Of a DNA stretch of 64,000 nt, positions 22,111 to 33,640 are shown piece by piece (positions within the stretch are counted from its first letter, which is position 1; every line of letters begins with the position of its first letter). A model generated the notes under the pieces. That model was given only the letters and a program-made list of their open reading frames with translations, was not told the origin of the DNA and did no database searches. A program made the position numbers and the translations under genes. This DNA is from Pelecanus crispus (taxonomy: Eukaryota; Chordata; Aves; Pelecaniformes; Pelecanidae), in NCBI RefSeq assembly GCF_030463565.1, contig NC_134653.1:33603150-33667149 (forward strand). Direction: 5' to 3'.

Positions 22111-23465
22111 CCGAGAACATGCTGACTCGTGGAGAAAACGCTGAGCCCAGACATGATCCTGCTCCCCAGCCAAGGGCAGTACCCCGAAGGCCACCAAACC
22201 CAGTGGCTTTGCTTAATATGGGGCTGAGATGGGATGCTGGGGGATGCGGACCCCATGTGGACTTGGAGTGGGGACCCTGGCACGCCATGGTGCTGCTGGG
22301 ATGGGCTTTGCTGGTTTAACATTGATATGGAGCGGCTCCGTGTGCATTTGGCACGTGTTAATGCAACCCAGACACTTGGGCAATGCCTTCACCTTAACAA
22401 AGTTGAATTGAAACGTAGCTCAGGGATGGAACAGATCCCTCCATGCGGCACTGGGGTGCCCAGGTCCCGTCCGCACGGTGCACGGGAGCCCAGGTGCTGC
22501 TGCAAAACCGGGTCCCTGGGCTTGAGGACGCCCACTGAAAACCCAGCCAAAGAGAAACAGCCCGTCAGCCCTGCAGGTACCTGCTGCTCGAGGCAAATCT
22601 GCCCACCGAAGGGAAGGCAGGAGCTGCGATCGCGGGATTAAAGTCAACTCACTTTGTGACACGGATTTAGATTACCGCCCAGTTACGGCGCGATTAGATG
22701 GGCTCAACGTCACCCCGAAGGAGAGGGAGGGAAGAGAAAGCGAGATGCTGCAAAAGAGCCTGGCCTTGCATTTAATGAAGAAAAAGCACAGCTCCCATCA
22801 TTAGCACAGCTCCGTGACAGGGCTGAGGGATTTTACAGAATTTCTTGGAGTACCGTGCACATTTGCACCCCAGGGCTTCCCAACAATCCCGGAGAAGAGG
22901 AGAGGGGAAGAGCCCCTCGGTGCACCATGCCCTGCTCGGTGCTTTGCCGGCGCGGGGCCCTGGGGATCGCAGCTGCCGGAAGGCAGCCCTGGCCGTGCCA
23001 GCCAGCACCATGGTACTGTCGGCTCGTCCCAAATTGTTCACATTCCTCCCCTAATCTCCAGGTTACCCATGCTGCTCCTCTCAGCACCTGGGAGGAACCG
23101 GGGGCTGTTTTCTCCCCTGCTCTCCCCAGCGCTGCTGAAGGAGCTTCTGCACCAGTCCCTGAGAAAGCAGAGGATGGGACAGAGACGGATTTGGGGCCCC
23201 AAAGCGACGTGGGCAAACATGCCCTTGCTAAAAAATAATATCCTTCCTCCAGCTAACAGAATTGCTAAATCGGAGCAATCTGCTCCTCCCAGACCATATA
23301 GCCGAGGCCGGCGTGCAATGCAACGCCGTGTTTGCACGCTCGGCAAGGCAGTAAATAACGAAGCGCGGTCCTCCAGCCCTCGCCCACCTCCTGCAAGGAA
23401 AACGCCGGGGAGGAGAGCCATTGCCAGCCAGCGGGATGCCAGGATTTGTGCGTACTGAGTCTCTT
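22111..23465. other. GC-rich unique DNA, no gene recognised
   Basis: A 214-codon plus frame (22814-23458) overlaps two 127-codon minus frames. None is recognisable. No repeats are seen. Confidence 0.6.
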
Positions 23466-24180
23466 ACGTGGGTAAGACAGAAAGGAAGATGATTTTTGAG
23501 CTGCAGACAGAGGTACGGAGAGCTCTCTGCAATCCCTCTGGCTTCACTTCACCAAGGTCTGTGTTTACCAAGCCAGCTCCCTCCCTGCCAAATGCAAACA
23601 TGATCCTTAGGGGAATAACAGAGCAAAGAATTTGGATGAAGAAGCTTTAAAAAAAAAAAAAGGAAGACATCCAACAAATACTTAAGGGAACAACTGAAGA
23701 AGAGATTTCCAAAAATTCAGAAGCATAAGGGGTTGCTCTTAGGGGAAAGCCAGTTCGAGTGTCCCCAGGAGCCGCTGTTTCAGCTGCTGGCAACTCCCTG
23801 GGGTCCCCCCCGCCTCAACAGCCTCCCATGCCCAGTGGGGTTGGCTTTATTTCTGAGTACGCCCAGCGGTTACCCACCAACAGACACCACAGAAACAACC
23901 GCAGGACATACACAGCAGCTTAAAAAAAAAAATAAAATAAAATAAGGCAAACCAATTCTTGCACTCTTCATCTTGGAGAAAGCCTGAGGTCCTTCACCGC
24001 CCCGTCCTGCCCGCCAGGCCAAGCAAGCCACCGTCAAGCCCCGCACGCTTTCTGCTGGGCAGGCAACGGCGCAGCCTCCCAGCGAGTGCAAGCCGCTGGG
24101 GACTGTGGATAAGCCAGACTTAATTACCTATCGATCTTCCTTTTTTAATTTTCTCTCCCTCTGGTCCTCTGTTCCTAGAC
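23466..24180. other. Mixed DNA with A-rich tracts
   Basis: A-rich runs lie at about 23647-23661 and 23922-23945 (AAATAAAATAAAATAA). No gene is recognised. Confidence 0.5.
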
Positions 24181-24560
24181 CACAGCCACTGCTCCCCCCC
24201 TGTGGCAGCGGGATGCAGCGGTGTCCTCCCCTATGGCCCCATATATAGGATGCTCTGTCCATTCAGCACATGGGGGGGCTTTGAAGCATCGACACCCACC
24301 CCCAAGGTTCATTCTCCATCCACCCAGCTCCCCGCCAGCTGACAGAGACGGATGGGCCGTCAGCCCACGAGGTCTGAGCAAACAGGAGAGGGACGAGGGG
24401 AAGGGACCCTGCCCTCGCTTTTATTCGCCCAGCAGCAGGGTCATGCCGGGGATTTGGTGCATTAACTCCGCATCGGTCCCGGCTCTGCCGCCCCGGCGCC
24501 GTCCCCGGTCCCCCCCGCTCCGCAGCATCCCCCTGCCGCACGTGCACCCGCCAAACAGAC
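24181..24560. other. GC-rich, CpG-rich DNA
   Basis: CpG is dense at about 24440-24570, including GGCGCC. A GC-rich patch of this size could be a small unmethylated region, but no transcript evidence is visible. Confidence 0.45.
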
Positions 24561-25222
24561 GTTAAAAGACCATCGTTCGCACGCATTTAAATAAATGACG
24601 CTGCTGCAATATTGCTTTAGCTGCGCGGCCCTCTGAATGCTACATTAGCGTCCCATTAGAAGAGGCAGAAAAACCTCTCCTTCCCTCCGGCCGGGACGGA
24701 GCTGCTGCGGAGCAGCCGTGGTGGCTGCTCCCCTTGGCAGGGCCAACCCCGGCACTCGGGAGGATTGAAAGGGAAGTTTGTTTTCAAGTCAGTTCGGTCC
24801 AGGTTTCTGGGTTTTCCAGATGGTTTGGCCGTCTGGGGATGCCTCTTGATGCCTTTCACAGAAAGAGCCCTCCCTGGAATATGTGAAATGTGAACTAACA
24901 TTAAAGTCCAAAGACAGATTGCAGGAATATTTTCTTCTATTCAAAGCAGCAGACTAAAAATACAGATGTGTCAAGAAATCGAAGGGTGGCTTTTCCCCTT
25001 TACTGCTACGTTGTGGGATTCTTTTTATAGCCCAAACACTGATGTAAAATGAGCCTTTCCTAAAACATCTAAAGTTAAGAGACCGTTTTGGCAGAGGAAA
25101 TCACTATTTTAATGCGGGATAGTCCCGTGCACGCAGGAAATGGGAGGCTGGAGGAAAACCGGGGGATTCCTGGGGAAGGCATCCCTGGACGAACCACAGC
25201 CTTCGAAGGGATGTGCAATATT
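24561..25222. promoter_or_regulatory. AT-richer segments around a GC-rich centre
   Basis: Segment 24562-24660 (CATTTAAATAAATGACG, GCAATATTGC, CATTAGCGTCCCATTAG) and segment 24885-25120 are AT-rich. The middle is GC-rich and featureless. The first piece is the better regulatory candidate, being compact with palindromic AT cores. Inference only. Confidence 0.33.
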
Positions 25223-25283
25223 GCGGATGGACTAGATGATCCTTGCAGGTCCCTTCCAACCAAACTCTTCTATTCTATTCTAA
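25223..25283 (+). mobile_element. CR1 LINE 3'-terminal fragment
   Basis: About 60 bp match the CR1 end: GATGGACTAGATGATCC, then GGTCCCTTCCAACC, then ATTCT repeats. It is a severely 5'-truncated copy of a subfamily with CCCTTCCAAC rather than the CTTTTCCAAC form seen at 11.7 kb. Confidence 0.88.
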
Positions 25284-25600
25284 TATGCTCGTGCTGGTGA
25301 CCACCTCTGAAGTAGCAGGAGCATCTCCAGATGCTCGTGCTGTGCCTGGGCAAGCACGGGATGGGCTCGCTCCAGCCACAGCATCTCCAGCAGCTCCCTC
25401 CGGGCGCCTGGGGAAGCACCCAAGCCGCTGCCCCATTTCATCTGTGAGCCCTGGAGCCAGTGGTCCTCGTGCAGACCTTATCTTGCAGCCATAGCCCTTG
25501 GAAAACCTCCATTTCCACTCTCTGTTTTCAGGGAGACTTTCTGCAGCTCCAGCATCAGCCCCACGCAGAGGAGAAGGCACGCTCGCTGCCTGCTTTAAAC
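25284..25600. other. Unique DNA, nothing recognised
   Basis: Short overlapping frames. GCATCTCCAG occurs at about 25320 and again at 25380 as a local duplication. Confidence 0.5.
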
Positions 25601-26110
25601 AAGAAAATCCATACATGGGAGAAAAGTTTTTAAAAGGCATAATCATTTCGATCTCAGATAGAGCCAGCACACGATGGAAAGAATTTCACAATTGGCAGGG
25701 CAGGAGAATCAATTTAAGGTGTTTACACAATGCAAAGCTCCCAGTGTATAATTATCATTTTATAGTCAATCAATTGTAATTCTGATCCAGGAGTGCAGCA
25801 TGGGAAAATTAGCATTCAGGAGCACCTTTGGTAAATTAGTGAGGATTATGGAGTCTGTGTTTGCAGAGATTTTGGTCTGGCACTAGGGGAGGATTTAAAA
25901 ATGGCAAAGTTTTTGCCTCTGCAGTTGAATACACCAGGGGCTGAGGAATTTAAAGTCATTTAGTTCTGGAAGAGAAGTAGGATTAAAGCTATGGAGAGGG
26001 CAGGGATCTATTCTGTATTTGATTAGGAGTTTTATGATGCAAAGAAGCTTTGAGGAACACTTCAGCTCTCCGTGCACGGGAATACACACATCACTGTATT
26101 AATTATTAGT
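25601..26110. promoter_or_regulatory. AT-rich candidate conserved noncoding element
   Basis: Low GC continues for about 500 bp, with ATAATTATCATTTTATAG, CAATCAATTGTAATTC and TATTAATTATTAG words and no repeat. CAATTG and TAATTA cores suggest bHLH and homeodomain sites. A 93-codon frame is unremarkable. A regulatory role is inferred. Confidence 0.42.
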
Positions 26111-28260
26111 ATTAGAACAACACCTAGAAACCCTAGCAGCGTGCAGAGCCCTCCTGTTCAAGGCACTGAATATTTCAGATTTGATCCAAATCCTGCTGAA
26201 GCGACCCAGGATCTGAGTTCACCGATCTCCCCAGGGCCTGGGTGAGGGTCCTGGAAGGGGTGGCTGCACCCAGTGAAGGTGCTCAGGAGCTTCCCAGGGA
26301 CCCCTCGCTGCTGCCGCTGCAGATCAGGGTGACCCCAAACCAGGTGCAACAAGAAGCTGCTTTGCAAGGAGCAGGCAGATAAGGATGAAACTACCCCAAA
26401 TGACCCAAGTGCAGCCACAAATCTTTCCCAAATGAAATCTCAGGCAGGGGTTGATGAGCGTTTCCAAAAAAAAAATGACCTTGCCTCTTAGCATTCACCC
26501 TGCAAGGCTACAAACCCGACATCATCCTTTGCCCAACACACATCCCTGCAACAGGTCCGTGTCCTCGTCCCCGAGAGCTGGATGTAGCGTGTCTCCCCAC
26601 CAAGGTACCATTTTGCAAGGGACCCTTGCGACCCTGGGGAGCGGCGCTGAGCAAGGGTGGGTTGGGGTGCCCAGGGCACGTTTCTCACACAGGGTTTGTT
26701 TCACGTCAGGCACCCAGCTCAGCCGAAAAGGCAACGCTCGGCTCCTCGCAGCAATCTCATGACCTGCCCCAAGTCCTTTTGGCAAGCCTTGGTCACAGCC
26801 AGGCTTGCTTCAGGCATGATGCAGACCAGAAACACAGCCCTTTATTTTCAAAAAGCAAAAGCGTCCTCAGCAGGGATGAAAAGCCGAACCCTCAAAAGCT
26901 TCGGTGGGCCCGAAATCAGTCAGCACTCGGTGTCAGGAAAGGCAAGACAGACTCATCGCAGACCAACAGCCGCTCCTGGGAAACCCCAGCACTGCCCACC
27001 CGCCTCGCCGAGCCTCAGGACCTGAGGGCTGAAAGCGCTCCCAGAAACCAGCAGAAAACTAATCCAGTAAAAAGCTCCAGTAAAAAGAGATGTTTTTATG
27101 CCAGGTGAATGACTTACACGGGCTCACAGACTCTGCACATCGGAAAGCAGCTTCCAAAAGCTGCTGAACTGAGAAGCGGAGGGTTGGGGTGGCTGCTGGC
27201 AGGAGTGGGGCTGGAAGGAGGCATTTGGGGTGGGCAATACCCTGCACACCAGCTTGCCATCCACCAGCCCCTCCGAGCCACCGAGCCTTTTCCACTGGGA
27301 AAAGGAGGAATTTGGAAACACCCAGTGCCAGAGGAGCCAGGCAGCCACCAGGCTTTTCCCCCCAGCCTGTCCCATCGCACTCATTTCCTAAAGTGCCTCT
27401 TAGCAGCATAATTAATAGACAAAAACGATGGGGGGAAAAAAAAAAAAAGGAAGGGCCCCAAGCAGCAGCTGGGTACAGGAACTGTGCATCCGACACTCCC
27501 TCATCAGCCGCGTCCTTGGGGAAGACACCGCCGGGCTCTTTACTGCAGGGAGGAGAAGCTGCTCTGTATGCACAGCTCACCCCTCATCTGCGCCGGCTTT
27601 ATCATGGTAATATCGGGAGCCCAGTCTGGTGGCGATAATCTCCTCATTCTCTGCCATTTCCTCAAGGGGGTAAAGATCATGGAGCATTAACACAACGGAT
27701 GTGCACTTTGAACCAGAAGCTGTTCCCTGGGCTATAAATCAGAGCCTGCCACCGCAGCACAATGGCCCTGAAATTAATTACCCCATCGTTTTGCCAAAGA
27801 GAAAGCGCCTTGTGCTGCCGCAGATGCAGGCACCGGCAGGCACGCAGACCCATGGGACAGCCCCAGGGACGTGCCGTGGGGTGGCCGAAGCCACCGATAG
27901 TGCCCGGAGCCACTGCCGGTGCCTGGCTGCTGGCGGGGGGCAAACCCTCGCTGCCAGCCCAGGGGTTTTTCGGGCGCATATCTCCTTTGAACCTCTTTGG
28001 CCAGGTGGCTGTGCCTGGGAAGGTCTGTCCTGCTCCCTCCCTCATCCTCACGATGCTGCTGAAGCTCCAGGAGAGCAATAAAACTCCCCACTTGGGCCAT
28101 GGAACCCAGTCATTCATCTTGGGGTAAAATCCCTGCGGTTTTGGTCCCTGTGCTGATGCAATTAGCTTGCCCACAGGCCAGGGAAACCTGCTTTCCGTCG
28201 GCTTGAAGACAGGCTGCAGCGTACAGCCTGGGCTTACGGGGCAGGCAGACTTACAGAGCA
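26111..28260. other. GC-moderate unique DNA, no gene recognised
   Basis: Frames of 160 codons (plus, 26626-27108), 173 codons (minus, 27059-27580) and 194 codons (minus, 27677-28261) overlap others on the opposite strand. None has a recognisable domain. There is an A-run at about 27436-27448. No RNA gene is seen. Confidence 0.6.
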
Positions 28261-28998
28261 AGCTGGTAGCGAAAAAGGGCAGGGAAGGAAAATGTTTTTT
28301 TCATTAAATCCTGCAAAACACAAGACATTTCTAATCGCTTTCAGTTTAAAGCGTCACCCGCTCTTTTTACACCTTTCCCATCCTTTCTTGGAGGCAGAAA
28401 GGAAGTGAACAGGGAAGAGGGAGCTCCTCGCACCACGTCTTCCATGGCTCTTTTCTGGGCAACTCTCAGTTCCTGATAACAGGTCCCCGCCGGAGATCGG
28501 CTTGTTGCCAAACAGGGCTTGTTGCCCCAATTTGCCCATCACACGTTCACCAGAAAATCTCCTACCACAAGGGATGGTGCCGCATCCCTGCAAACACATA
28601 TTTTTCCCTCCAGCCTTTTTGGCTGAAGCTCTCTGCCAGCAGACCCCCTTCAAGGGACACATCGACCCCCTGAACTGCTGTCACCTGCCAAATTTCACCC
28701 CCAGGGAGACAAGGTGTTGCAGCGGATGTGCCAGCATCGCCAGGCGGGAGCATCACCTGGGCACGGCGATCGGCAGCCGCCGCTGCCGTCAGAAATCAGC
28801 AGCAGGGTCAGCTGCAAAATGGGGTAACCTTGGGCTACTCTGGGAGATGCTTTCCCTCTGCACCTCCTGCTGTCATACGAGATCGCTATTTATGAGAAAT
28901 ACAAACCTGCTTTCCCTTCCCCGCAGCCAAAAAGGTCATATCAAGTAAGCGGTGAGATTTCCAGCTCGAACAGACTGTTCGGGGGTTGTTTGCAGTAA
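28261..28998. other. Unique DNA, nothing recognised
   Basis: AT-richer at 28280-28350, then GC-moderate. A 148-codon plus frame (28502-28948) is unrecognised. Confidence 0.55.
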
Positions 28999-29027
28999 TT
29001 TTTTTTTTTTTTATTATTATTATTTTT
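28999..29027 (+). repeat. T14 run and ATT microsatellite
   Basis: Fourteen T followed by four ATT units. Simple sequence only. Confidence 0.9.
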
Positions 29028-29330
29028 ACATCTCGAGAACTAGCGCAGCAGAGACCGTACGCGACGCTTAGTCCTCGTCTTGCATGAAACAAAAAAGGAA
29101 GAAAAATGAAGTTGGTGCCCAGCCCGTTCAGAGCATCCCCTACCTGACTGCCAGATCCTTCTCCTACCCACAGCAAACTCTCGCCTCAGCTCTTCCCGTC
29201 TCGCCCTCAGTGCCGGGGCAGGCAGTGCCGTCCATCCGTCTGCGCATCCACGCAGGATGACTGCTCCTCCCAGACATGCCAACAGCAGCCGCGATGAGAA
29301 GCCGAAAGTATCACTGCCTTTGGGAGCCGA
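29028..29330. other. Unique DNA, nothing recognised
   Basis: Part of a 177-codon minus frame (29040-29573) without a recognisable domain. Confidence 0.55.
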
Positions 29331-29720
29331 CACAGCAAAATTTATGTGAAAACAAGACCTAAAAACATTGGTGCTAATGGAAGGGAGACGTTGTATAGCG
29401 CAAATAAAAATATGATCCAAGTGATGCACAGTAAAATGGCAGCATCCATCAGTTCTGAGGTGTTTGCTTACAAAGCGGAGGCTCTGGCTATTAGTTTCGT
29501 GACCATCACAAAAGGGAAAGGGGAAATTACCGCGCTTTTTCAGCCTGGCTTTCCTCCCATCTGTGCTGCGCAACCTGTCCCTCTCTGCACTTGAACGGTG
29601 TTAAAAGGACAAAGAAAGACGAACCAGGCAACCAAAACATAGGCCACAATAAGGCAAGTCCATTTATTTAAGAGACATTTATATTTAAGGAAAGAAAATT
29701 AAACCCGTCCCTAAACCAAG
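29331..29720. promoter_or_regulatory. AT-moderate candidate noncoding element
   Basis: The segments at 29335-29530 and 29590-29710 are AT-rich (AAAAATATGATCCAAGTG, TTTATTTAAGAGACATTTA) with no repeat. Weak regulatory candidate by composition. Confidence 0.33.
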
Positions 29721-30440
29721 GGCAGTTTTTAGCTGCCGCTCCTCTCTCCATCCCTGTTGCAGCCCAGCACTGACAGCTCAGTAAATAACACGCCGCATCC
29801 CTTTTTCACCTATCACAAACCTCCAGCTGAGCTCTGTTGGTCCACGGCACAGCGCTTGCCTTAAAAAAAAAAGGTTTTCTTGGAGAATTAAGATAGGAAA
29901 GATGGAAAAGCCAACAAGGTAGCGCCTCACGCCCGTGCCCACGTGGGAGCAGCAGTGCTGGGGAGCACAGCTCCAAATTCACCGCAGCAAAACCTGCCGG
30001 GATGTGCCAGCAGTGGCTCCTCCGTGGAGATGCTGTAGCAGGAGGGCATCATACTGGGGAGTTAAGCAGGGGGTGGCCGAAGCGTGGCCTCGGGATGCCT
30101 CTCCCCATGGCCTGGACCGGGGCAGCACCAAGAGGAAACCCCACTATCAACCATCACCAACAAGGCACCCGTCCTGGATGTGTTTTCTCTTGGCCAGGGC
30201 CGTATTCAACATCCAGGAGCTGCCTGGAGAGACACGATTTGAATTGCACGTTGTTCTTCAATGAAGAACCGCGACGCCCAGCTGAGAGACGACCCAGCAC
30301 TGCGATCACGCCCGCCCCGCGGCATACGTAACACGGACATAGCTGTCTTTGACGTGAAAATCCTCGGCATCTCGCAGGGGCTGTGTGCTCTGCACCCAGA
30401 AATACAAGGCAACCATCAAATACATTTTCAGGGCAATGCC
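29721..30440. other. GC-moderate unique DNA, no gene recognised
   Basis: Two 109-codon plus frames overlap, with no recognisable product. A10 run near 29863. Confidence 0.55.
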
Positions 30441-30991
30441 CCTAGAAAAACCTCTTTGCCTGACATTTGCTACTGCAACATTAATTCTTTCCGTTCTGCC
30501 ACTCTATAATTGGGACAGAAACCAAAGCATTTTGTGCATTGACTCTCGCAGAAGAATTTCTAATAGCCATTTATAGCTGACGTGATGGAGCCAAAATAAA
30601 AAACCCCGCACTCAACAAAGCGAGGAACATCTCGCCTCTACGTTGCCATTTTTAGCTATCTGAACGTACACAAGTATTTGGAGGCAGAGCCCGGGGAAGG
30701 GCCCGTTTATCAGCCACAGAGTAACTGATATCGATGGAGGAGAGAAAGCCAAAGCCCTACCTGGCTGCGGGAATGCTGCAGAGAACATCTTCTGGGAAGA
30801 AACCTTTCATTTAAATTAAACCTTGTTTTCTGCTCCGTCACGGTCACGCATCCATTGGCAACCTGAGCCGACGTGACCACTTTATGAATTACGTTTTTTT
30901 CCTCCGAGTGTAAATTAGACCCAAAGGGAAAACAGCGCTGTCCTTGCCAGAGAAGGCTGCTGTTGCCTGTCCCACATCCTCACTCACCGCC
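30441..30991. promoter_or_regulatory. AT-moderate candidate regulatory element
   Basis: The better part is 30465-30605 (CATTAATTCTTTCC, CTATAATTGGGAC, AGCCATTTATAGCTG). 30820-30920 is also AT-rich. No coding sequence is seen. Inferred only. Confidence 0.33.
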
Positions 30992-31051
30992 GAGTTGGAC
31001 TCGATGATCCTTATGGGTCCCTTCCAACTCGAGATATTCTAGGATTCTATG
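30992..31051 (+). mobile_element. CR1 LINE 3'-terminal fragment
   Basis: GAGTTGGACTCGATGATCC, then GGGTCCCTTCCAACTCGAG, then ATTCTAGGATTCTATGA match the CR1 terminus. About 60 bp remain. Two further changes from the usual end are visible, TCGAG after CCAAC and a split ATTCTATG. Confidence 0.92.
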
Positions 31052-31340
31052 AGAGTTCATGCTGCTGGTTTTGGGGTCCACAGGAGCCGTCGCTGCCTGC
31101 AGCCCTGCCTCCCTCCCAGCTTGCACGCCCAGGCTTTGCTACCCCTGTTACACCCCGTTACGCACCGCGGTACTGATGAGCCTTGAAACAACCTCCTGAT
31201 GGACCGAGCTGAAAAAATACATTTTTAATTAAGTGTTTTCAGCCGAAGTTTTTATAACCGAAAGGCCCCCGAACAAGAACAAAAGCTTCCTTTCAGGCAA
31301 AATAAACGTTTGATCAGGATTTTAATCAAAACCAGCACAA
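31052..31340. other. Unique DNA with AT-rich tail
   Basis: GC-rich to about 31200, then AT-rich 31205-31335 (TTTTTAATTAAGTG, AATAAACGTTTGATC). The tail is a weak regulatory candidate. Confidence 0.35.
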
Positions 31341-32440
31341 CTTTGAGGGGGAAAAAGGGTCTGTGCCAAGATGGTGTGTTGCTGCATCTTGAAGGACATT
31401 AGGTCCCCTGGCCCAGGCCGCCCAGGACAAGGCTCTCTTCTCCATCGGGACAGCATCTCCCCAGCTGTCCTGCACCTCCCACCCCACTGTCCTGATTTTA
31501 CAAGAGACAAGCAACCAAACCCTGGACTCTCACCAGAAGCCCCTAGGGGACCAGTGCTGGTCCCTTATGGGGAACCCAGTTCTGGTCCCACAGAGGACCC
31601 TGCTCCTCAGGGCTCCTGAGCCCCACCAGCCCCTCGCCTTCCCAAACCAAAGCTGCTGCTTCAAAGCCCCAGTTCAGCAGGGAGCGGATGAGAGCGGGGA
31701 GCTGACTCCGTGCTTACAGAGGCCCCACACCTCTTCACCCACTGGAGAGGATGCTTCAGGCCTCTTATCCTCTTCAGCAGGTGACCCATGCAAGCATCAC
31801 CTCATCCTGCAGTAGAGAACAGCCCTCCCAAAACGCTGTATCAAAGACCTGCCTTGAATATATATACATATTACTTTTTTTTTTTCCCCCCTTCTAATAA
31901 TAAAACATTTAGTTCTAGGTCACTAAGCAAAGGAGATGGAAGAAGAGAGAGGGAGAGCTGCTCTGATCTCTTCTGCAGCTTTTTATAGAGAAATGTTCTG
32001 CTTAACTGCCTTTCTGGGAAAAAAAAAAAACCAAACACAAAACTGTCCACAGTATAAATGGGGACTGGCCATCAGCCAAGGCTGCCCGGCTTTAACCTGC
32101 CAGCATTATCAGCTCTGGGGTCTCACTGGTAACCAAAGGTAAGTAGTAATTTAAAGGAGTGGTGTAAAAGCCCATTTTCCCTGGCTGGAAGAGCCAGATA
32201 TTCACAGGAGAGCTGAATGGCAATAACCAGCCCCAAAAACATCCGTCTGCAGCAGACCCTGAGCAAGGAGATGGGGAGGAAGGGCCACAGGCCAGCTCCA
32301 GCTGCGGGGAGGAGCAGGGCATCACCTGGACCGGGATCCTCTGCACCCAAAGCACCGCAGAGACACGAGACCCCGCTCTGCCCCTTCCCTTTCCCGGTGC
32401 CCCAGCCCCATCCAGCAAAGCATCACAGCTCTGCGGTGAC
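31341..32440. other. GC-moderate unique DNA, nothing recognised
   Basis: A perfect GACCAG/CTGGTC inverted repeat with a 2-bp centre lies at 31549-31562, with a degenerate copy about 25 bp on. A T-run and AT tract lie at 31855-31925. Frames up to 116 codons are unrecognised. Confidence 0.55.
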
Positions 32441-32925
32441 ACGACGTCCCCCTTCCCACGTGGGTCCTCGATTTCTCATTAATCATTTCCCATCAGTTAT
32501 GCTCTCCATCACTTCACTGGTTTTTATTCCCCTTGCCTAAATTTCCTCTAATTTGTTAGATATCCCTGGTATAAAGGAATAACTCACGGGTGGTTTCCCC
32601 ACTGCTGTGAGCTGTGGCACGTCATGGGAGTCTGGGCAGGGGGTGAGGCATCAATAAAGCAGATGGGGAGGACGATGGCACAGGGATTTGGGTGGCAGCG
32701 GGTGATGTGAAGTGCCAGGCACGCAGGCTCAGACCCAAAAACCCACCAGGGACCACGATATGGCCACGGCCACATGCAACATGCTCTGTGACCCAGCAAG
32801 CCTCCTCCAAGAGCACCGGCCGCTGCGAGGGGATTCAGCCTTTCACTAATGCTTACGTGCAGGCAAATACTGCAAGAGATCAACTTACTTTGCCCCAAAT
32901 CACAGCGTTCTTGCGGGAATAAGGC
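32441..32925. other. Unique DNA, AT-rich then GC-rich
   Basis: AT-rich at 32470-32590, then GC-rich with overlapping short frames. No gene. Confidence 0.5.
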
Positions 32926-33325
32926 TGGAGAAATAAAGGGAAGGGGAGCGCGGAGCTAGTGCTGGGATTTGGCGGGATTAAACAGAATATGAATTTAAAC
33001 TATTGGAAGTTTATACGCTCCTGTAGCAATATCCTATAAAGCTTTATGCATATTGATTTAGATGAAGAACAGTTTGCTTATTTTTTATTCCACATTATGA
33101 ACCAATAAGCGAGCGAAACCCAAGTCATTACTGAAAAGCAGGCACTCACGTAAGCCTTACAGAAAGTGTCTGTCTCGTGGCTTGATAGCCATAACAAAAA
33201 TGATTAATAATCTGCTGCAGACACTTATAATTGCGATAGCTTCCTCTTGTGAATTTAAATAGCTTTCTTGAATTACTGCCTTTGACATAATCAATAAAGC
33301 TGAGTTATTGCTTTATCAGGCGGTT
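32926..33325. promoter_or_regulatory. Best conserved-noncoding-element candidate in the window
   Basis: About 390 bp of low GC sits between GC-rich flanks, with no repeat and no coding potential. A perfect 12-bp palindrome ATAAAGCTTTAT lies at 33036-33047. The same half-sites recur as ATAAAGC at 33294-33300 and GCTTTAT at 33310-33316 near the right end. It also holds an octamer-like ATGCATATT, AATGATTAATAATC and AATTTAAATAGC. ATAAA half-sites suit HOX/CDX-type homeodomains (family knowledge). The function is inferred. Confidence 0.5.
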
Positions 33326-33640
33326 CTGTGTAGCAGGGGCGGGGGGGAAGCAGAAACCTGGGGAGCCAAAATCCCTCCAAAAATTCAAAGCCGGGGGCTC
33401 GTCCCCAGCAGAGCTGGGCCACCACAGCCACAGAGCCCCCCCAGGCTTATTTATATCCCTTTAAACAGGCTTGACAGTGAGCTAGAGACAGAACGGGAAC
33501 CCATCACAGCCCAGCAACAAATATTTAATGACTACTTGTAAACCCAAGCAATATGTTTGACTTTTCCCATTCCCTATAAAAGGGCTCTTATTTAGCCTAA
33601 GCGGGCTCTGAAGTTAAATATAGGGTATTACGGCATGCCA
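33326..33640 (+). promoter_or_regulatory. Segment with consensus TATA box
   Basis: TATAAAAG at 33575-33582 is a textbook TATA box flanked by CCC and GGG, in the plus orientation. The segment is otherwise AT-moderate (CAAATATTTAATGAC, GTTAAATATAGGG). No initiator or exon is recognisable downstream, so promoter activity is speculative. It may be part of the adjacent element. Confidence 0.25.

Noticed and set aside
33393-33404. GGGGGCTCGTCC, resembling a retroviral proline-tRNA primer-binding site
   Set aside because: Only 12 matching bases, no LTR ends, gag or pol sequence nearby.
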